Positions 5,645 to 8,037 of a DNA stretch of 8,037 nucleotides are shown piece by piece (positions within the stretch are counted from its first letter, which is position 1; every line of letters begins with the position of its first letter). The position numbers and the translations under genes are program-made. The notes under the pieces were generated by a model. It worked only from the letters and a program-made list of their open reading frames with translations, did not search any database and was not told the origin of the DNA. Source of the DNA: Candidatus Omnitrophota bacterium (GTDB taxonomy: Bacteria > Omnitrophota > Gorgyraeia > Tantalellales > Tantalellaceae); contig JAUWWB010000043.1 in NCBI GenBank assembly GCA_030617085.1, forward strand, positions 1-8,037. Reading direction: 5' to 3'.

Positions 5645-5662
5645 TGTAACGCTTTAGCCTGC
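5645..5662 (+). repeat. degenerate REP-like copy
   Basis: GTAACGCTTTAGCCTGCA resembles the intact repeat at 5684-5706 but lacks the left half of the palindrome. It lies 22 bases from that copy in the same orientation. Confidence 0.5.
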
Positions 5663-5683
5663 AAAAGAAGTCCCCTCTCAAAT

Positions 5684-5706
5684 GTAGCCGCAGGCTTTAG
5701 CCTGCG
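5684..5706 (+). repeat. REP-like palindrome, copy 1
   Basis: A GTAG head (5684-5687) is followed by the perfect palindrome CGCAGGCTTTAGCCTGCG (5689-5706). The GTAG head plus hairpin is the hallmark of REP sequences moved by RAYT-type tyrosine transposases. No such transposase is in the window. With the inverted copy at 5816-5838 it forms a REP pair. Confidence 0.85.
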
Positions 5707-5800
5707 AGAGTCAGCGATACATCCACCAGAAAACAAAAATCCCAATACGCAAACGGCTTAACTAAGACATTTGCGCTCTGTTCGGAGATGTCCGATCTTT

Positions 5801-5815
5801 CCCGCCTTCGGCGGG
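5801..5815. repeat. strong GC hairpin beside REP copy 2
   Basis: CCCGCC-TTC-GGCGGG is a perfect 6-bp stem with a 3-nt loop directly abutting the REP palindrome. It may be part of a composite repeat or add transcript stability; no T-run follows on either strand. Confidence 0.6.
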
Positions 5816-5838
5816 CGCAGGCTAAAGCCTGCGGCTAC
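5816..5838 (-). repeat. REP-like palindrome, copy 2 (inverted)
   Basis: It is identical to copy 1 in palindrome (5816-5833) and GTAG head (5835-5838 on the minus strand), in opposite orientation 110 nt away. Paired inverted REPs of this kind are known as REPINs or BIMEs. Confidence 0.85.
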
Positions 5839-5888
5839 ATTTCTGGAAAGTTTCATCCTTTGCGGCTCGCACTAAGGTCTTGCGCGAG

Positions 5889-5932
5889 TAGGGCACAATG
5901 GTCCGGTCAACTTCCCTGAGCTAAACTCTTAC
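5889..5932 (+). repeat. 44-nt module, copy A
   Basis: This stretch starts TAGGGCACA, contains AACTTCCCTGA and ends TAAACTCTTAC. It recurs on the opposite strand at 7951-7993 with a handful of differences and one 1-nt gap. In both places a REP palindrome in the same relative orientation lies to its left, and a gene start lies to its right. Confidence 0.7.
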
Positions 5933-5968
5933 CTTTCAGTGGAAAATTAACCCAACGAGGAGGGCCAG

Positions 5969-6049
5969 ATGGCAAGAAGAAGGCAAACACGGGAGGTGGA
6001 CCGGTCTATTTTATTGACCAAACTGTTAGAGTTAGTAAAATCTTTTTGA
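5969..6049 (+). CDS. 26-residue basic peptide, perhaps the 5' part of a frameshifted gene
   Basis: An ATG at 5969-5971 with a perfect AGGAGG five bases upstream opens a 26-residue frame, MARRRQTREVDRSILLTK continuing to a TGA at 6047-6049. The start is strongly basic and then helix-forming (ILLTKLLELVKSF). Directly at the TTTTT run (6043-6047) another plus-strand frame continues to 6216 with coding-like third-base GC, so the two parts may belong to one gene of about 80 residues, broken by a single-base slip. The family is unknown to me. The strong ribosome site argues that translation did start here at least once. Confidence 0.5.
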   Translation: MARRRQTREVDRSILLTKLLELVKSF

Positions 6050-6216
6050 CAAGAACGAGGCAATGGAGTCGAGGAGTTAAAATTAAGCGCCTTTTCAAGC
6101 TGTTCGGGGGCAGGTGCGTGTACTTGTCGTCGAAAGTCGTTATCAAGCCGGCAGAGGGGCTCAGGGGGGTCAGCCTGTTAAGCTCCGTCCCCATAGCAAT
6201 TTTATATTCACCTTGA
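6043..6216 (+). pseudogene. probable 3' continuation of the small plus-strand gene in another frame
   Basis: The frame through ACA 6049-6051 runs open from the end of the 26-residue frame to TGA 6214-6216. It reads TRTRQWSRGVKIKRLFKLFG, then GRCVYLSSKVVIKPAEGL, and ends near SVPIAILYSP. From about 6080 on, its third codon positions are mostly G or C, as expected of coding sequence. It has no good start of its own, and its stop overlaps the end of the ABC-F gene by a few bases. Frameshift pseudogene, sequencing error and programmed shift all fit; chance openness is also possible. Confidence 0.35.
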
Positions 6217-7836
6217 ATGGGCGCATCTTAGGCGCTGGCGCCTCTCGTCCATGTTTTTATCAGACAAATATTCGTCATACGTTGTGCCTGCCCGGTCGAT
6301 ATAACCTTTGGGAGTGATCTCGATAATACGATTCGCCACGGTTTGCACCATTTGATGGTCATGCGAAGAAAAAAGAATGGTTCCCCGAAAACCCTCAAGC
6401 CCTTTGTTTAAAGACGTGATCGATTCCAGGTCCAGGTGGTTGCCGGGCTCATCTAAGATCAGCACGTTGGCCTGCGCGAGCATCATACGTGCCAGCATAC
6501 ATCTCACCTTCTCGCCGCCGGATAAAACATTAACCGGCTTAAAAGATTCTTCGCCGGAGAAAAGCATACGCCCCAAAAATCCGCGCACAAAGTTTTCCTC
6601 GGTATTATCCGAATACTGTGGAAGCCAGTCAATAAGATTGAGATCTACATTAAAATATTCGGAGTTATCCTTGGGATAATACGCCCGGCTTGTTGAAAGG
6701 CCCCATTTAAAACTGCCGCTATCGGCCTCGACCTCGCCCATCAACACCTGAAACAGAGTTGTCTTCGAAAGGTCCTCGTGGCCGACAAAGGCGATCTTAT
6801 CCCCCTTCTCAACTGTAATATTCAGGTCCTTGAACATAACTTGCCCATCGACTGATTTGGACAAGCCCTCGATGCGCAAAAGGCTGTTTCCTGCCTCGGA
6901 TTTCTGTTCAAAATTGATATACGGGTATTTTCTTGAAGAGGGCTTAATATCTTCAAGGGTGAGTTTCTCCAAACTTTTTTTACGGCTGGTCGCCTGCCTG
7001 GACTTAGACGCGTTAGCGCTGAAGCGCGCGATAAATTCCTGTAGTTCTTTTCGTTTTTCCGCGACCTTTTTATTGGCTTCGGTGCGCTGTTTTAACGCGA
7101 GCTGGCTTGATTCCATCCAAAAACTGAAATTCCCGGCATACAACTGTATCTTATTGAAATCAATATCCGCGATATGCGTGCAAATTTTATCTAAGAAATG
7201 GCGGTCGTGAGAAACCACAATAGCTGTATTTTTAAAATTGCATAAGAATTCTTCAAGCCACATACAGGTTTCCACATCCAAATGGTTGGTAGGCTCATCC
7301 AGCAGCAAGATGTCCGGGTTGCCGAATAATGCCTGGGCTAAAAGCACGCGTACCTTCTGCCCTGCTTCGAGCTGCTTCATCTCCACATCAAGAAATTCTT
7401 GCGGAATACCCAGATTGTTCAATAGTTTGCCTGCGTCAGATTCAGCATTCCATCCGTCCAGTTCGCCAAACTCACCTTCAAGTTCCGAAGCGTAGATCCC
7501 GTCTTCATCAGAAAAGTCCTCTTTGGCGTAGAGCGCGTCCTTTTCCTTCGTAATATCATAGAGCCTTTTATGTCCCCTGATAACAGTATCTAAAACCGTG
7601 TATTTATCGAAAGCGAACTGGTCCTGTTTTAAAACAGAGATGCGTTCTCCCGGCGTCACCACAACATCTCCTGAGGTGGGTTCGATCTCACCGGAAAGAA
7701 TTTTTAAAAATGTGGATTTGCCCGAGCCATTCGCGCCGATCACCCCATAGCAATTCCCCCGGAAAAAACCGATGTTTACGTTGGAAAAAAGTTTACGTTT
7801 GCCGTATTGCAACGATATGCCGTTAGCCGAAATCAT
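6208..7836 (-). CDS. ABC-F family ATPase, YbiT-type
   Basis: This is a 542-residue soluble protein with two ATP-binding cassettes and no membrane segment, as in ABC-F translation factors that bind the ribosomal E site. Domain 1 has Walker A GANGSGKST (34-42), a variant signature LEAGQ (156-160), Walker B with DEPTNHLD (180-187) and switch His210. The charged inter-domain linker (about 240-310) is the region that reaches toward the P-site tRNA. Domain 2 has a degenerate Walker A, GHEDLSKTT (352-360), an intact LSGGE (438-442), DEPGNHLD (462-469, Gly replacing the usual Thr) and SHDH (491-494). KTTLFQ and YYPKDNSEYF recall the YbiT subgroup. Length is normal apart from a short basic tail. The ATG at 7834-7836 follows a purine-rich GGGGGAAGG. 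A role in ribosome rescue or antibiotic protection cannot be told apart from sequence. Confidence 0.92.
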   Translation of the reverse strand: MISANGISLQYGKRKLFSNVNIGFFRGNCYGVIGANGSGKSTFLKILSGEIEPTSGDVVVTPGERISVLKQDQFAFDKYTVLDTVIRGHKRLYDITKEKDALYAKEDFSDEDGIYASELEGEFGELDGWNAESDAGKLLNNLGIPQEFLDVEMKQLEAGQKVRVLLAQALFGNPDILLLDEPTNHLDVETCMWLEEFLCNFKNTAIVVSHDRHFLDKICTHIADIDFNKIQLYAGNFSFWMESSQLALKQRTEANKKVAEKRKELQEFIARFSANASKSRQATSRKKSLEKLTLEDIKPSSRKYPYINFEQKSEAGNSLLRIEGLSKSVDGQVMFKDLNITVEKGDKIAFVGHEDLSKTTLFQVLMGEVEADSGSFKWGLSTSRAYYPKDNSEYFNVDLNLIDWLPQYSDNTEENFVRGFLGRMLFSGEESFKPVNVLSGGEKVRCMLARMMLAQANVLILDEPGNHLDLESITSLNKGLEGFRGTILFSSHDHQMVQTVANRIIEITPKGYIDRAGTTYDEYLSDKNMDERRQRLRCAHSR

Positions 7837-7912
7837 GATCCTGACCTTCCCCCGTTTTTTGGGCCACTTCTAATTGGAATTTTTTCCTTTGTCTGCGCTT
7901 TAACTTTTTCGT

Positions 7913-7941
7913 ATTTTAACACATACCTTTTTTCCTGTCAA
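7913..7941 (-). promoter_or_regulatory. sigma70-type promoter of the ABC-F gene
   Basis: On the minus strand TTGACA (7936-7941) and TAAAAT (7913-7918) are 17 bases apart, the same hexamers and spacing as the Fic promoter. The start would be near 7906, giving a leader of about 70 nt. The leader has only a weak GGAA/TTCC stem and no obvious leader peptide, so I see no attenuator. Confidence 0.75.
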
Positions 7942-7950
7942 GAGAAATTT

Positions 7951-7993
7951 GTAAGAGTTTATTTCAGGGAAGTTAACCAGCCAGTGTGCCCTA
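7951..7993 (-). repeat. 44-nt module, copy B (43 nt, inverted)
   Basis: On the minus strand it starts TAGGGCACACTGG and ends AAATAAACTCTTAC, matching 5889-5932 with one gap and a few substitutions. It ends nine bases upstream of the ABC-F -35 box, so it may contribute to regulation, or the promoter may have been captured beside a repeat. Confidence 0.7.
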
Positions 7994-8014
7994 TGGGCAA
8001 AATCGCACGTAAAT

Positions 8015-8037
8015 GTAGCCGCAGGCTTTAGCCTGCG
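8015..8037 (+). repeat. REP-like palindrome, copy 3, at the window edge
   Basis: GTAG (8015-8018) plus the same 18-nt palindrome (8020-8037) is identical to copy 1. The element reaches the last base of the window and may continue. Confidence 0.85.

Larger units (their letters stand above)
5398..5968. other. intergenic region with Fic promoter, inverted repeats and REP elements
   Basis: No credible protein gene lies between the Fic start and the small plus-strand gene at 5969. From left to right it contains the Fic promoter, two inverted repeats with identical 13-nt spacers, one degenerate and two intact REP-like palindromes, a strong GC hairpin, and a 44-nt module repeated near the right window edge. 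The Fic-proximal half is strongly AT-rich. The 5707-5800 stretch between the REPs shows nothing recognisable. Confidence 0.7.

Noticed and set aside
5645..5838. A CRISPR array, because of several short repeats.
   Set aside because: Copies face both ways, spacing is irregular, and each is a GTAG-headed palindrome, which fits REP elements. No cas gene is present.
6006..6194. A 62-codon minus-strand frame between the ABC-F gene and the REP region.
   Set aside because: It lies antisense to the small plus-strand gene, has no ribosome site at useful distance, and its sequence looks unlike a protein family. The plus-strand frame has better codon pattern and a perfect AGGAGG.

Overview
The window looks like a piece of chromosome from an uncultivated bacterium. 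Five substantial genes, all on the minus strand, have ordinary Shine-Dalgarno sites and standard stop codons. Two near-perfect sigma70-type promoters (both TTGACA-N17-TAAAAT) are present, and short palindromic repeats sit between genes. Candidate-phylum lineages such as Omnitrophota would fit an AmmeMemoRadiSam-type radical SAM enzyme next to a protein-isoaspartate methyltransferase, but the taxon is a low-confidence inference. The radical SAM/methyltransferase block is visibly GC-richer than the Fic gene and its leader, which suggests different origins.

Left edge (1-924). The window opens inside the 3' end of a second, decayed copy of the isoaspartyl methyltransferase gene. A 127-bp element with about 31-bp terminal inverted repeats cuts it off. 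A short AT-rich stretch with a 10-bp perfect inverted repeat follows. Then come a 20-codon open frame and a small membrane protein with a zinc ribbon, both on the minus strand.

Centre (925-5640). Read right to left, a sigma70 promoter with paired inverted repeats drives a Fic-domain AMP-transferase carrying its own inhibitory helix. Close behind follow an AmmeMemoRadiSam-type radical SAM enzyme (AmrS), a protein-L-isoaspartate O-methyltransferase, and a second radical SAM protein whose N-terminus carries two predicted [4Fe-4S] sites and one [2Fe-2S] site. Gaps in the last three genes are 28-38 nt, so they look like one transcript. The usual AmrS partners (AMMECR1-like and MEMO-like proteins) are absent, so AmrS, the methyltransferase and the multi-cluster radical SAM protein form the local unit. 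Their joint substrate is not evident.

Right part (5640-8037). An intergenic area holds REP-like palindromes (GTAG head plus an 18-nt palindrome), a strong GC hairpin and a 44-nt module. The module recurs in inverted orientation at 7951-7993, again next to a REP palindrome. A small plus-strand gene at 5969 appears to continue in another frame to 6216. The region ends with a YbiT-type ABC-F ATPase and its promoter.
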